In this document: in pieces, positions 36,272 through 48,700 of the stretch
How the letters are laid out: the number at the start of each line of letters is the position of its first letter
Position numbering within the stretch: the first letter of the stretch is position 1
NCBI GenBank assembly: GCA_023213315.1
Contig: JAKCPI010013944.1
Location: forward strand, 1 to 64,000
DNA: 64,000 nt
Source: Euborellia annulipes
Taxonomy: Eukaryota > Arthropoda > Insecta > Dermaptera > Anisolabididae
Direction of reading: 5' to 3'
Position numbers and translations under genes: made by a program
Notes under the pieces: generated by a model
The model's database searches: none
What the model saw: the letters and a program-made list of their open reading frames with translations, nothing else
Told to the model about the DNA's origin: nothing

Positions 36272-36757
36272 CAGCGTTTCTCAGTGTGGGTCGCGACCCG
36301 GCACTGGATCGCAGAAAAATTTTGCCAAGTCGCGGAAAAAAATTGTATAAAATCCAAAATTTTTTTTTGCAATTTTCGGGTATGAAATAAACCAACAAAT
36401 AACTTGATTTTTATTAAAAAATAAAATTTGTTTTTGCAATGCAGGACGTACACCGATTGAGCAAAAAAGCTCTTCGACAAAACGTTTTGCTCAATGCCAA
36501 CACACACCGATTAAGCAAAAACGCTCAATGAGAAAACATTATGCTCAATGATGGTGAATCATGCTCAATTGTGTTTTTTGGTTTTACTTGGTGTGTGTTG
36601 ACCCATATTAAAAGCATTGAAAAAACAGTTTTAAGCACGATTCGTCAAAAATGTTTTGTCATTGAGCATTTTTGCTCAATCGATGTGCGTCCAACCTAAA
36701 TTTTTTTTTTTCATAAGGTGTTCCGGGGCTGCGGTCCTCACTGTCTGGGAAACGCTG
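36272..36757. mobile_element. hAT-like element with a nested palindromic element
   Basis: The ends are CAGCGTTTCTCAGTGTGGGT and, inverted, CAGCGTTTCCCAGACAGTGA. The target duplications are GTCTATTC (36264-36271) and GTCTATTT (36758-36765), 7 of 8 identical. At 36441-36701 lies a family G copy (ends GGACGTACACCGATTGAGCA and its relative). Confidence 0.8.
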
Positions 36758-36808
36758 GTCTATTTTATATTCTTGTCAGTATCGATTTAGTTCCTTCATA
36801 CTTTAATC

Positions 36809-37028
36809 CAGGGGTCGGCAACCTTTTTCGGATGGCTGGCCATTTTCAAAATAAAAGTTTTTTATATAGGCCGCACATTCAAATGTAACTTAAATAGTGC
36901 TTTTATAACGAGTATAAATATTATTAAAAATTAATTTAGAAAAAATTTATTATTGTTGCTTTGGTGGGCCGCTCAAAAAGTTGCAAAGGGGCGCATGCGG
37001 CCCGCTGGCCGCAGGTTGCCGACCCCTA
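36809..37028. mobile_element. hAT-like MITE
   Basis: The ends are CAGGGGTCGGCAACC and, inverted, TAGGGGTCGGCAACC. Flanks CTTTAATC and ATTTAATC agree in 7 of 8 bases. Lies just beyond the Osiris 3' end. A lone related end occurs at 44991. Confidence 0.85.
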
Positions 37029-37201
37029 ATTTAATCTAACAAACCTAAAGAAACTTACATCATTTTTTTAAAAATCGAAAATTTTTTTTAAAAGTAATAA
37101 TATTATCCAGTGCTATTCTTTCTACACAGGAGCTACGGAACAAAGAACAGCAATTGAAATATTCCTCAATTTGAAATTATTTTAATATTAATATTAAAGG
37201 T

Positions 37202-37238
37202 TTTATTCTCTTAATTCTAATATTTGGTGCATTTTATT
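37202..37238 (-). terminator. Candidate poly(A) signals after Osiris exon 3
   Basis: Two AATAAA hexamers on the minus strand, at 37238-37233 and 37207-37202, lie 120-155 bases after the proposed stop codon. This is consistent with a terminal exon ending near 37200. Confidence 0.45.
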
Positions 37239-37355
37239 TTGGCGCTATGGCTAGATGTAGGTGTCGCTGTCGGTGATAATGTAGGTGTAGGTGAAAGGTG
37301 ATTGGAATGGACCTGGATATCTTGCTTTTTGCTGATGTTGATGTTGTTGATGACT

Positions 37356-37494
37356 TCACGAGCGGAAGCGATAACGTTTTCCGACGCTTCTCCGATTGAA
37401 TCCCGAGCTGTGTCCTGAGGGAGCATAACTTGATCCTGATGCCGCATTAGAACCGCCACCTGAGGTTCCGCCTCCGCCTCCGCCGTAGCCGGTG
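37356..37494 (-). CDS. Probable Osiris exon 3 (Gly/Ser-rich C-terminus)
   Basis: The only acceptor that keeps this frame with the phase-2 donor of exon 2 is TGTTGCAG|C. It gives STGYGGGGGGTSGGG, then SSYAPSGHSSGFNRRS and ends RYRFRS, TGA. A Gly-rich tail ending in a G-(W/F)-x-R-S motif is common in Osiris proteins. The polypyrimidine tract is poor. A stronger acceptor at 37577 would give a different, Arg-rich 43-residue end. A third frame is also open to 37217. The region is GC-rich against its surroundings. Confidence 0.5.
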
Positions 37495-40400
37495 CTGCAA
37501 CACCACGGCGTCGGTTCGACCTGGATCAATCGATCTGGACCGAAGCATTCCAGGCCCTGGACCAGGAATTTCGGAACTGGGATTTAGGGAATGGGAGAGG
37601 AGAGGCGCCAGAGCACCACAACTCATCGTGTCAAAAACTATTAATTTAATATTCAATCAATTATGTCTCTTGGCTGGAGAGATGAGATGTTCAGAAGGAA
37701 AGAGAGAGCGAGAGAGAAAGAGATGATTAATAAAATAAAATTTAATTTGTGTTTTAATAGTTCCACTTTAATCAATTTTTTTCATTTTTTTTTTTAATTT
37801 TTTTTCATTTATAAGAATAAATGAACAAAATTTAATAAATAATTTAATTTATAATAATAATTTATTCTCTCTTTCTCCTTCAAAGAAAATTGGAATCAAT
37901 CACAAATGGTCCAGAGGCCTGGTTTAATTTAAAATTACGTGAAGTTTTTGTTGTTAGTGGTTTTTTTTTTTTTTTTTTTTTATTGTTAGGTGGTTAAGAT
38001 CCTTAGGTATTATTTTATTTTGTAATAAATAAATTTATATCAAGGAAGGTTGGTAGGAGCAGAGATTGGCAGCCAAATTTTTTTTCTTTAAATATTTTAT
38101 TGATCCGACGATCTCTCACCTGATGAGCAGCTCTACATATAGCTGCCTAATGCAAATTATATATATTTTCTTGAAACTACCCTGAAGATGGCGTCTATCG
38201 AGACCGAAATGTCGGCCCAATAAAATATTTAAAGAAAAAAAAATTGGCTGCTAGTCTTTGCTCATCCAAACCTTCCTTGATACTATTCAACAACCACACT
38301 ACAATCATGGGCGTACCCAGGATTAAATCTAGGGGGGGGGCATGGTCAGATCATGGTCGTCCAGGGGGGGGGAGATCATGGTCGTCCAGATTGTGACATA
38401 GCTATTTTTTAAATAGAGGGGAAAAGCCTTCGAATTAAAGGCCAAAAAACTCTCGAGTCCTAACAAAAAAAAAATCATTCCCCGCCGCCATCCACCAATT
38501 TTGTTTCGTTTCATCACTTAATAAACATTTAATTTTTTTTTTTTTGCTTCTAGGGGGGGGGGCAGCTGCCCCCCCTGCCCCTCGCTGGGTACGCCCATGA
38601 CTACAATACTAAATAAATTTATATTTATTTCATCATTTATAATTAAATCCTAATCATTGCACTACAAAATATTGTCGTTAAGAAATTTTAATTTAAAATT
38701 AGCCGCAATCGGTTGACTTCGTCACGGGGGAACTGTTTTCGCTTCAAAAACATAACTGGCTCGGTACCACCTGCTCTCTCGCTCCGTCTCCTTTTCTTAA
38801 GGCTCAAACAGACAGAACGCGAAATTCGCGTCGCTTGGCGTTTTTTCAACGCCGCGAAAGGGCGCGAAATGTTGTATAAGGCAAGACTGTATCATCCCCG
38901 TCACACAGGGGGCGAACTTACGCGGCGTAAACGCTCTCTTTCGCGCGACAGCTTTTTCGAGTTGTACAAATTTACAACTCCTTCGCGCGAACAGGCGAAC
39001 TATCATCAAGATGAGTGATGTTAATGAAAAATATACATATACACAATACCGGATCGTACGCCCAGATAACGCTGCCTGTGTGGCTTAGCAAAAACGCCTT
39101 TCGTCGCGAAATGCGCGCGTAGCCTGAGCGTCGCGAATTTCGCGTTCTGTCTGTTTGAGCCTTTAGGTGGTCCTCTTTGAATTTATTTTAACATTTTCAA
39201 GTTCTCTTTGAATGTCTAAAATTTTAATAGGAAATTCCAATAGTGTCAAATTGAGCTCGACAGACAGACGACGGACTTTAGCGATTTATCTTCTCAATGT
39301 ATTTTTTTAAGGTCTAATCGCCATCCCAGTCGAAAATAATGTAAAAAAAATTCCTAAATTTTTCTTACACTCTTCCCACTCATAGAATATTTAAATTAGA
39401 CATTTAAATATTCACTTCAATTAAAGAAACAAATAATTATATAGTTTTAACAACCACCCCTCAAAAATTGAATATTCTTATTATTCATTTTAAGCATTTT
39501 TTTAATAAATAAAAATAATATCACTATTAAATGTTAATATTATAATAGGATTTACTAAAGTAAAATATCGAAATTATCTTTTAAGATTTTATCAGTTTGA
39601 ATATTTTTGTTAATGGACGTCATAAGATATAGGTAATATCCTGCACTCCAAGAAAAAACTCACTACACTTATACATAAACAATTTTTTCTTTTAATATTT
39701 AAGATCAGATACTTTTTGATAACTTTATTAAATTATTGATAAGATAATATTATTCATATTTATTATGTTGAAATAAATTTTACCTATCAAAAGAAACAAA
39801 ATTTTTGCCCATACCAACTGATTTTAGAAAATAATATAATATGCCTAATAGTAAACTATCTTTTGAGTTTATCCAGGTCACAAAAAAAATAATTATTAGC
39901 ATTGTCTCATATATTCAGATACTTACTTCAAGCGACATGAGATACTTAAGTTGTAAAAATTATTATAATTCGTTAGGTTCTTGGCCAGGGGGAAGGGGTT
40001 AAAGGAGGTCCAAACTCCTCCACCCCCCAGAATTCCGAAATATTATAAATCAAGAGAAATATATAGAGAGAAACATTGTTAAAATTTTAAATAGGCCTAC
40101 TCTTAGAAAATATAAAAAATATTTTATATACTAATTATTCATTTGGGAGGGGGATTACCTCTCGGATCACTCGAACCACCCCGAAAAAATTTATGGCTAC
40201 GGCCCTGTAGTTCGAGGTTGGTTTCTGGAAAGAACACAACATAATTTAGCAATAAACGGTTATTTTGGTTGCCTATCTTCCAGGGAACATCACGAATTAA
40301 CTTTTACGTTTTATTCTTAATTAAACAAGCTTATTATTTTTAATTATTTATAATTTTAAAATAAATTAATACTATTGATATTTTGCCCTATCAAACAAAT

Positions 40401-42729
40401 AAAAAACATTTTGGAAAAAATATTTTTTAAGGATTCCGAGTCAAGTTATTTAAAATAAATAAAAGAAAACCTGTAGGCTCGTGGGACCCCTTCCAGGAAC
40501 GAAGTTCCTTACGCCATTTCTTTAATTCCGAATATAATTAATATAAATTATATAGAAAGAGATAGAGAGAAAGATTTTTCTTGAGCTCTTCTCAGCGGCA
40601 AAGATTTAAGAACAGCTGTTTTGTCCCTTTCTATTTCTGGTTATTTTTGTTTCGATTTATTTAATACTGTTTATTTATTTATTCAATTCGTTTCATCCTC
40701 TTTGAGATTTAACTCTAACAAGTAGCCTAAGTCCATTAACGTTCCTAGCGCTTTTGATATGCTAAAGTGTTCCTAACAAAATTTCCACAATCACTTAGTT
40801 TAATGCAAATTAAATCTCCAAGTTGTTTATTGCTTGATTAATTAAAATCCGACGATTACTGCCTATGATTTACATCTTCATTATATGTTATAAAAGTATC
40901 ACGTTTAAGAGGAAAATTAAGAAGCTATTGAAATAGAAAGTCTTATTTTATGATCTAATAAAAAATTAAATAATAATTTGAATAAATCGAAGCCAATAAA
41001 AAATCTCCTTTTCTCATATGCTATTTAAATAGCCTAATTTATTAAGGCCACAAAATTTTATCATTTCCATACATATATGAGTATCTTTACACTAAATAGG
41101 CCTACTTACAAAATTTTTATTATTTATTTTAAAATGTTTAGCTATATTTTTATTTAAATTTCATGGAGTCAAGGGCGGATCCAGAGGTGTTTCTGGGGGG
41201 GGGTAATCTGGTGTGACTGGTCGCACAGCACACTATTTTTTTTAATTTCGGTAATTTAAAAGCGCATTCTGTACTTGTTTGTCAGAATATAAATACACAT
41301 CAAATTTTTAAGTATTAATTTTAAAAATTTTACATTAAAAATAAATTTTTTTGCGGGGAAAAGGTATTTTTTTCGAATCTCGGGGGGTAATTACCCCCTT
41401 TACCCCCCCCCCTTGTATCCGCCCTTGCATGGAGTTGACTCGTATAATTTTTTTCGGGCAGCTGAGACTATAAGACCTAAAGAATACTTCAAATTTTTAT
41501 TATGATGTAAATGTTCCAGACACATTTATTTATACCAACTGGTATCCAACTGATTTAAATATTCATCGGCCTGCCTGAGATCCGAACTCACACAGATTTG
41601 TTTAATTTCTAATTCCGCTCCTACAATTCCACTTTTCATTAATTCTCATATTCTTTCTGGCATTTGCATTTTCATTCTAGAATAATAGAAAATATTGAAA
41701 TGGGAAGTCTTGTTTCAATTTTAGTATTACTTAGCAATAGTCTCTCACCTATCAGCCCTTATAATCAATTCCTTTAATTAGTCCCAAGTATTTAAACTAA
41801 AGTATAAAAAAAAATTACAAATTATAAGTTATTATAATATTTTGCATCATTGTTAACTTTGCCCATCAATCGTAGGTTGGGCAGGTAAAGTTAATGTAAT
41901 CGTAAAAAAAATCGAAATTTTTCTGAAGCTGCCAAAATGTCTTGAGGTCCCCTGAATCCATTTAAGTGGTTTTTGGAATGATGTCTGGCTTGTGAGTGTG
42001 TGTGTATGTCTGTGGTAATTTTTTTTGCCAACAAAAACTCAAAAACTATTTGTTCAATTGTTTTGAAATTTTGCACCCATAAAATAGGGGCAGAGGCCAA
42101 GAACTAAAAAGCTTTTGGTAAACATTGGACCATTAGGGGGAGGGGGGGGCTTTAGGGGGCACCAATATTTTTTTCTTACATAACTGATAATTTTTTTTAT
42201 ATATTCAGAAACTAGACTTTCATCCTAGTAAAATGATATATATGTAATACATTGGACGATTAGGGGGGGGGCTCTAGGGGGGACCAATATTTTTTTTTTA
42301 CATAACCTATAATTTTTTTTTTATATTCAGACACTAGACTTTCTCCCGAGTAAAATGATATATAATATGTAAACTAGGGCGGGGCTCTAGGGGGGGGGGG
42401 GGCAATATTTTTTTTCTTGAAGCAAAGTTGTGCGCTCGGCTTAGTTCGACCCTTTATTTTTTTCTATTAATTTATTTAACCTTAAAAAAAAAGTACTCGT
42501 TAGTTACCTTTTATTCGAATTCAAAATAAAAATTTTTTTTTTAAACTTATTAGTTGTCACTCAGGGGCGTATATAGAAATTTTTTTGGGGGGCGCCCCCA
42601 CAAAATTTTTTTTGGAAAAAATTTTTTTTTTAAAAAAAATCTTTTTTTCCCCCAAAATTTTTGTGGGAAGTTTTTTTTTTTGCTGAACCAAATTCTTCCT
42701 TCCCCCGGGAGAAGATTTGTTTGCCTCGT

Positions 42730-42760
<31 letters not shown>

Positions 42761-45700
42761 GGGATTTTTGGGGGGGGGGGGGCCCCCCCCCCCCCCCCCC
42801 CCCCTCCCCCCGTTGTCACTTAAACAGTTTTACCGCTTGAGAGAATTATTTTATTGACCACAGGATCTCTTTTTTTTTATTGAAAATTTATCATAAGAAA
42901 AATATGCGGAACTTATTTTTATAAGATGTTTTTTTATTTTTGAACATTAAAGATTTTTTATTTTACAGCAGGCAGTCCCAAAGTGTGGGATGTTGTATTT
43001 ATTTTCCCGAAGATATTTTAGAAATTAAAGTTTTAAATAATTCGTTAGTTTTTCTATAATCTTTAGAAATACTAGGGAATAATAATTCAGGGGAAAATTA
43101 ACGTAAGCGATATCAATTCATATTGCTTTATTAATAAATATTTTTATGTTAGGCATTTAATTTAAATTTTATTTTTTACTAAGCTTACATGCCTAAACCA
43201 CTGATCAACTCATAGACCTATGTCTTAATAAAAAAAAGAACATTTTTATCTATTTTTACTTTCTCTTTTTTTTTTTTAAACATAGAATCTATTATTTCTA
43301 TCATTTTTTGTTAAAAAAATCGTTTTTTTCTTCAAAACATCTGACATTTCTCATTTTTTAAAATAAATTAACATGTATTTTCATAATCAACATTATTATT
43401 TTAACTAGGTAGAGCCTTGTTTGAAAAGGATGGAATTTTTTCAATTAACCCTCAAACAGACTGTTCATTAGCCAGTCAATATATCGTTTAAGATAGCAAA
43501 TTGGCGAGATGTGTTTGTACTTAAGATTTGGCAAAATTGCACCCCCTGGAGTCGAACCAGGACCTCTCAACCATTTATAAATTATCTAAATTTGTTTGAA
43601 ATATGATTTCGTCTTCATGATGTCACCTGTACAATATATGATAATAAATTTTCTTCAAATATCTATGAGTGGCTTATAGTATGTTTTATTGGGGGTAGAG
43701 GTGGAAGCAACTCATATTTGAAGATTTTTTGCCTTAGAAATTCGGAACAGTTAATGCTATACTGAGCTATTATCCCAAGTTAACAGTTTATTCAACCACA
43801 GTACCTAACAAAGACTATTATATATTATATTTTGCTTTGAATGCTGTAATATTAATTAATCGAAACAAAAAGAAAAAAAGAAAAATAGTATATGATAAAA
43901 AGAAATATCACTTTGTTGACAGAGTGGGATTTTATAAATTAAGGAAATACATAATTAAAAATTTTAAAATAACTTTATTTTATTTTCGATTGAATTTTTT
44001 TTTTTTTTTTATAAAAACTGACTTAACATGGTCCAGAAACTTGGTTAATTGACTGCTGCCCGAAGCGTGTACCCGTTACAAATATATTGAATTATTACAA
44101 CTTAATATCCGTATAAATGTCTACTGTTAGATACAGCATTTGTTGGACAGAAAAAATAACATTGAAATTATTAACATTTTCTTGGTAAAATTTTTATAAT
44201 AAGTTTATTATAGGCTAATAGTTTTTGTCCTCTGTCTAGAATACCTTATTATTAAAATTTTTTTTTTTTAAATTTGCCTTTTTAAGATTCCATTATTATA
44301 TTGTAGATCTGGTAAATATTAATATTTTTATTAATTTCGAAACGCGAAGGATGTTGATGTTTATTCTGAATTAATTGATATAATGATAAAATATAAAAAT
44401 GACAAAAAATTTATCAAATTATTTATCAATTTAATAACATTTCTCATCTTAATATTCAAGGAAGTTTAATATAAAATGAAAAAAATATAAAAATATTTAA
44501 AGACCTAATAAATTGTTATCGTTAAAGTATACAGGAGGCTAATTAAATAAGTTTAGATATGATATTTCTAGCCATTAAAATTCTTTCAATCTTAATTAGC
44601 AATAGTAATGGACTAGGAAAGAGGCTAGAATTTTAGGATTATTTGATAGCCTATATAAATTCTTTACATTATTTTTTACATCAATAAATGAAGATCCTAC
44701 TGATGATCAAAATAACTGTAAAACTATATAATAAATATTTATTTACATAAATAATATTTTTCAAAAGTGCCCTTAAATATTATTTATTTACAACAAAATC
44801 TCTGGAATTGTAATTCTAATTCTCATTAACAAGAAAATCTATTTAAACTATCCTATTTTTTGTGGTTTCTCTGTATGTAATATATGATTTGGTCCGGCAA
44901 TACTACCAATACCTATATTATTGATTTCAGGCTCGCCCCCGCCCCAGGTGCATCAAACCTTTGGCGCCCCTCGATACCGACACCCTGGACCAGGGGTCGG
45001 CAAACTATTTTAAGTAGAGAGCCATTTTTCTTTAAATAATTTTAAGAAATTTTACCAAGAGCCTCATTAGACCTTTATAAACATACAATAAAGCTAATGT
45101 AAAAAGAAGACTGTAAAAATAGGACAAAGTGGCTAGCTTTAAATACACAAAAAAAAGTACAAACAGTGGCATATCTAAGGCTGCAGGCTCCTCCCCCTCC
45201 CCTCCCCTGAATTCCTACAAGTGAAAAGAATAAAAATGAAACTGCTCAATCAGACGATCTATCTACATAAACTTGGTAATAAATGTCACGTTAAATTTTA
45301 CATATCTAGAGTTTTAGCACAACTCTAAAATATTTCAGGATTATTTAGGTGGTCTAAAAATGTTTCTAGATACATAAAATTTTAAAAAGATCCCCGGACC
45401 CCTCTTCTAGTTGGGTGGTATTTCCACCCCCCCCCCTCAAACTCCCCCCCCCCCCCAAAAAAAATAAATTTCTAGATACTGAGTACAAGGGCTGAGGTTT
45501 TTTTTTAAATATATATTTTTACAAAGAGATTGTGATCAATTAATCAAATATTTTAATTTCATAACCTCTCAGGAGAAAACTACTGCAAGATACTTATATC
45601 TTTTTTTATTAGATTAAAAATTTTAATTATTGTCATTTTTTCTCTTTTTCAGTTTTTCGAGATCCTACTCTTCGAATGCTACAACAGCTCACTCCATCTA

Positions 45701-48700
45701 CGCTTTGGCCTATATTTTGGTGAGCAAACCACACGAATTTAGAGCATTGTTTCTGTTATATTTTTATTTTATTAGAAAAAAAAATTGTACGTTTTTACTT
45801 TCTCTTATTTTGTTTACCAACTCAATAATAGGCCTCGGTCAGTGGTATTTATTAATCATATAGATTCCGTAATAGACATTATTTGATAGAAAAATGGAAA
45901 AGTATTATTTAAATAGGCTATCTGATTATTAGTTATTAACATTATTAGAAATTAAGAAGCGAACATGAATGGTTCAGACACACTGTACCAATCCATTAGT
46001 GATTGGAAAATTTTTATTCAATAAGAACAAATAAGATTATTCATTCATGAAAATATGAATAAAATCTTCATTTAGGCACAAATTTTATTTATTATTAGTA
46101 ACAATATATTTTGCTTAACTTCTTATAAAATCTTTTCAGGTCATTTAGACTTTTGAACAAGGTTTACTTATACTACAGTATAATTTATTACAATATTAAT
46201 GATCCAGACAATTTTATTTATATCATTCTTCAATATTTAAATAAATATTCATCGGTTTGTCTGGGATCCAAATTCATCACCCCTTGGCTTTTAAGGTTAT
46301 CAATATTGATATTGTCCCTATCTTTAACCTCTCGGCTATGGGGTGCGGGCAAAAATCAACTTTCTTCTCTTTTAATAATTATATGTATTATTTTACTTTA
46401 AATCTGAATTCAGTATTCTCTAATACACTTTATAAACTTCGTTAGATTATTGACGTCTGCCTGCTAGCAGAAGGGGGGTGTTTTGCACATTCACCTCTCA
46501 TTCAAAAGATACAATCTTACACGGTAGGCCTACACATGCATACTGCGTTGAAAAGATGATCAGAGTTTTATAACAGAAATTATTTCACTCCCCAACCCTT
46601 TTTTTAAAGGAACTTATTTCCGTCACTGATTAATTAATGTTCTTGAAAATATTAGAAAATTGTGATTAATTATTTTTTCTAAAAACAAAAAAAGTTGAAA
46701 TTAGTGATACATTCAAGTATTCCTTTATATTGTAATCGACTTGGTTAATAAAAATTAGTTTATAAAATAAAACAGTTGGAATATCATGGGTCACCACTCA
46801 CCTATAATCGTCATGTCCCCCGAATGAATGGTGGCCTCCCCATCCATGGTGATCACCATGTGGGATCCACGGGCTTGGGATTGCGTGATAACTTGTCGCT
46901 ACGTGTTCGTGATGTGGAATCTTGCACAATTTAATCATATGCAAAAAGTATGGTAGAGCGATCGTTAATAGCACCAGGATCTTTTTGATAATGAGCACGC
47001 TTATCAGAGTTGGAATCATTAGCGCCTTGAGCTTGAAGAGGGCCAATAAAGGGAGAAGGAATGCCACCGTTTTCTTCTTTGATCGGTTCACTGCACATAT
47101 AAACAGAAAAAAACGATGATAGACATAAATATCAAGGTAGTCACTTTGATGGACATTTTAATTTATGTTATGGGAGTTATGTTAATTTTTAAATTAAAAC
47201 TAAATATAAGATGTCGGATGTATCAATTTAGACTATGTTTGACGTAAAAGCTTATTAAAATTTTTTTGACCTTATTATTTACAAAATACCAAGTATAGTA
47301 AGAGAACCAGGCTGACCTAAACTCCGTAAAGAGAGGGGTAAATCTCTCAAAATAAATAAATAAATAGTAAGAGAACCAGGCATGTATCTAGAGGGCTCAA
47401 AATCGAAGAAAATAGCTTTTCATATAAAAAAAATCATCTGATATTTAATATACAAACCAATTAATTAATTTTATAAGAATTTTTCTTCTGCTCCCCATGT
47501 CAAAACATTGGTCTATCTGTAGCTATAGCCAAATTAAATATAGATATTTATGAATTTTGAAAGATATTTTTTCCAAATAATATCTTTTCTCTTGTTTCTT
47601 TGCACTTTTTTTTAAACAATATCTGTAAATATCTATGATTTATGAAGCTCTTAGGCCGCAAACCCAGAGATAGAGATCTCGCTACCCTTCGAGAGCTTTT
47701 TTTTGTCAATTAAAAAAAAAAATAAATAAATAACGCCTGTACTACTCTCGGGTCATTTACCCGCCTTTAGTGGGTTTTAAATTTCCCTCTTCGACTTACT
47801 TGTTAGTTCTAAATTTCTTTCTTTGACTCAACTTCCTTTTATTCTGGCCAATAGGCACATACACACAGAGACAGGAAGTCAGCCGCTAGCGCTTTAAATA
47901 GTAGCTATGATATTACCTTGATTTTTTTTTTTTTTTTTTTGAATTAAATAATTATATATTATTAGACTAAATGAAATTTTAACGTGTTTTTAAATAAAAA
48001 ACTAGATATTTATATAAATATGATAATAATTTAAAAAAAAATAATAGCAATATACTTAATTACAAGCTCTCTTCAATTAAATATGGATGAATCATTTTTT
48101 ACTAATGTTTAACAGTTAAACTCATGAGAATATTAAAAAAATTAACATATATAATTATTTTATACTCAGCTAATAAATAAATATTTAAAAAGTTAATTGA
48201 TAAAAAATATTTGCTAACGTTTATATGAATTAAGACTTTTACACGCACACAAATTATTTTGAGATCCTAAGGACATATCATCATTCATAATAAAACATTA
48301 ATAACAATTGAATAGAAATATAATAAATAAATAATAGAGACTAACTATTTGAATTACTTCTGAATTACTTCTTTTATTGTAACTATATTTGAATTACTTT
48401 TATTTCGTTTTTAAACAAATTTCTATTAGAAAAAAAAAGAAGAATTAACTTATAATAAAAAGGTAAAATAAGGAGATAAAGATCTAGGCTTTTTTATTTG
48501 TTCTAATTTAGTTTAATAGAGTTAAGTTTTAACATTTTTTACTTGAACTCAGATTAATATAAATTAAGAAAAGTTATAAGGAGGGGGCTTCTAAATTCTT
48601 GCATTCTTAAAGGGATTGGCTGAACATTCGTTTTGGAGTTAGGAGTTGGGGATAAGTAAGATAAAAATATAACAAGTAAATAAGAACAATAAAATTACTT

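Noticed and set aside
36148..36507. 119-codon open frame on the minus strand
   Set aside because: It spans the end of a hAT-like element and its nested palindromic insertion.
38713..39018. 101-codon open frame, GC-rich and Arg-rich
   Set aside because: It crosses the border of a Harbinger-like MITE with exact inverted ends; the composition comes from the MITE.
42550..42823. Open frames on both strands, Pro/Gly/Lys/Phe-rich
   Set aside because: They arise from homopolymer runs inside a hAT-like MITE with a clear 8-bp target duplication.
45630..45863. 77-codon open frame on the plus strand
   Set aside because: As an intact protein it lacks support. Only the central 67 bp with good splice sites is kept, as a weak exon candidate.
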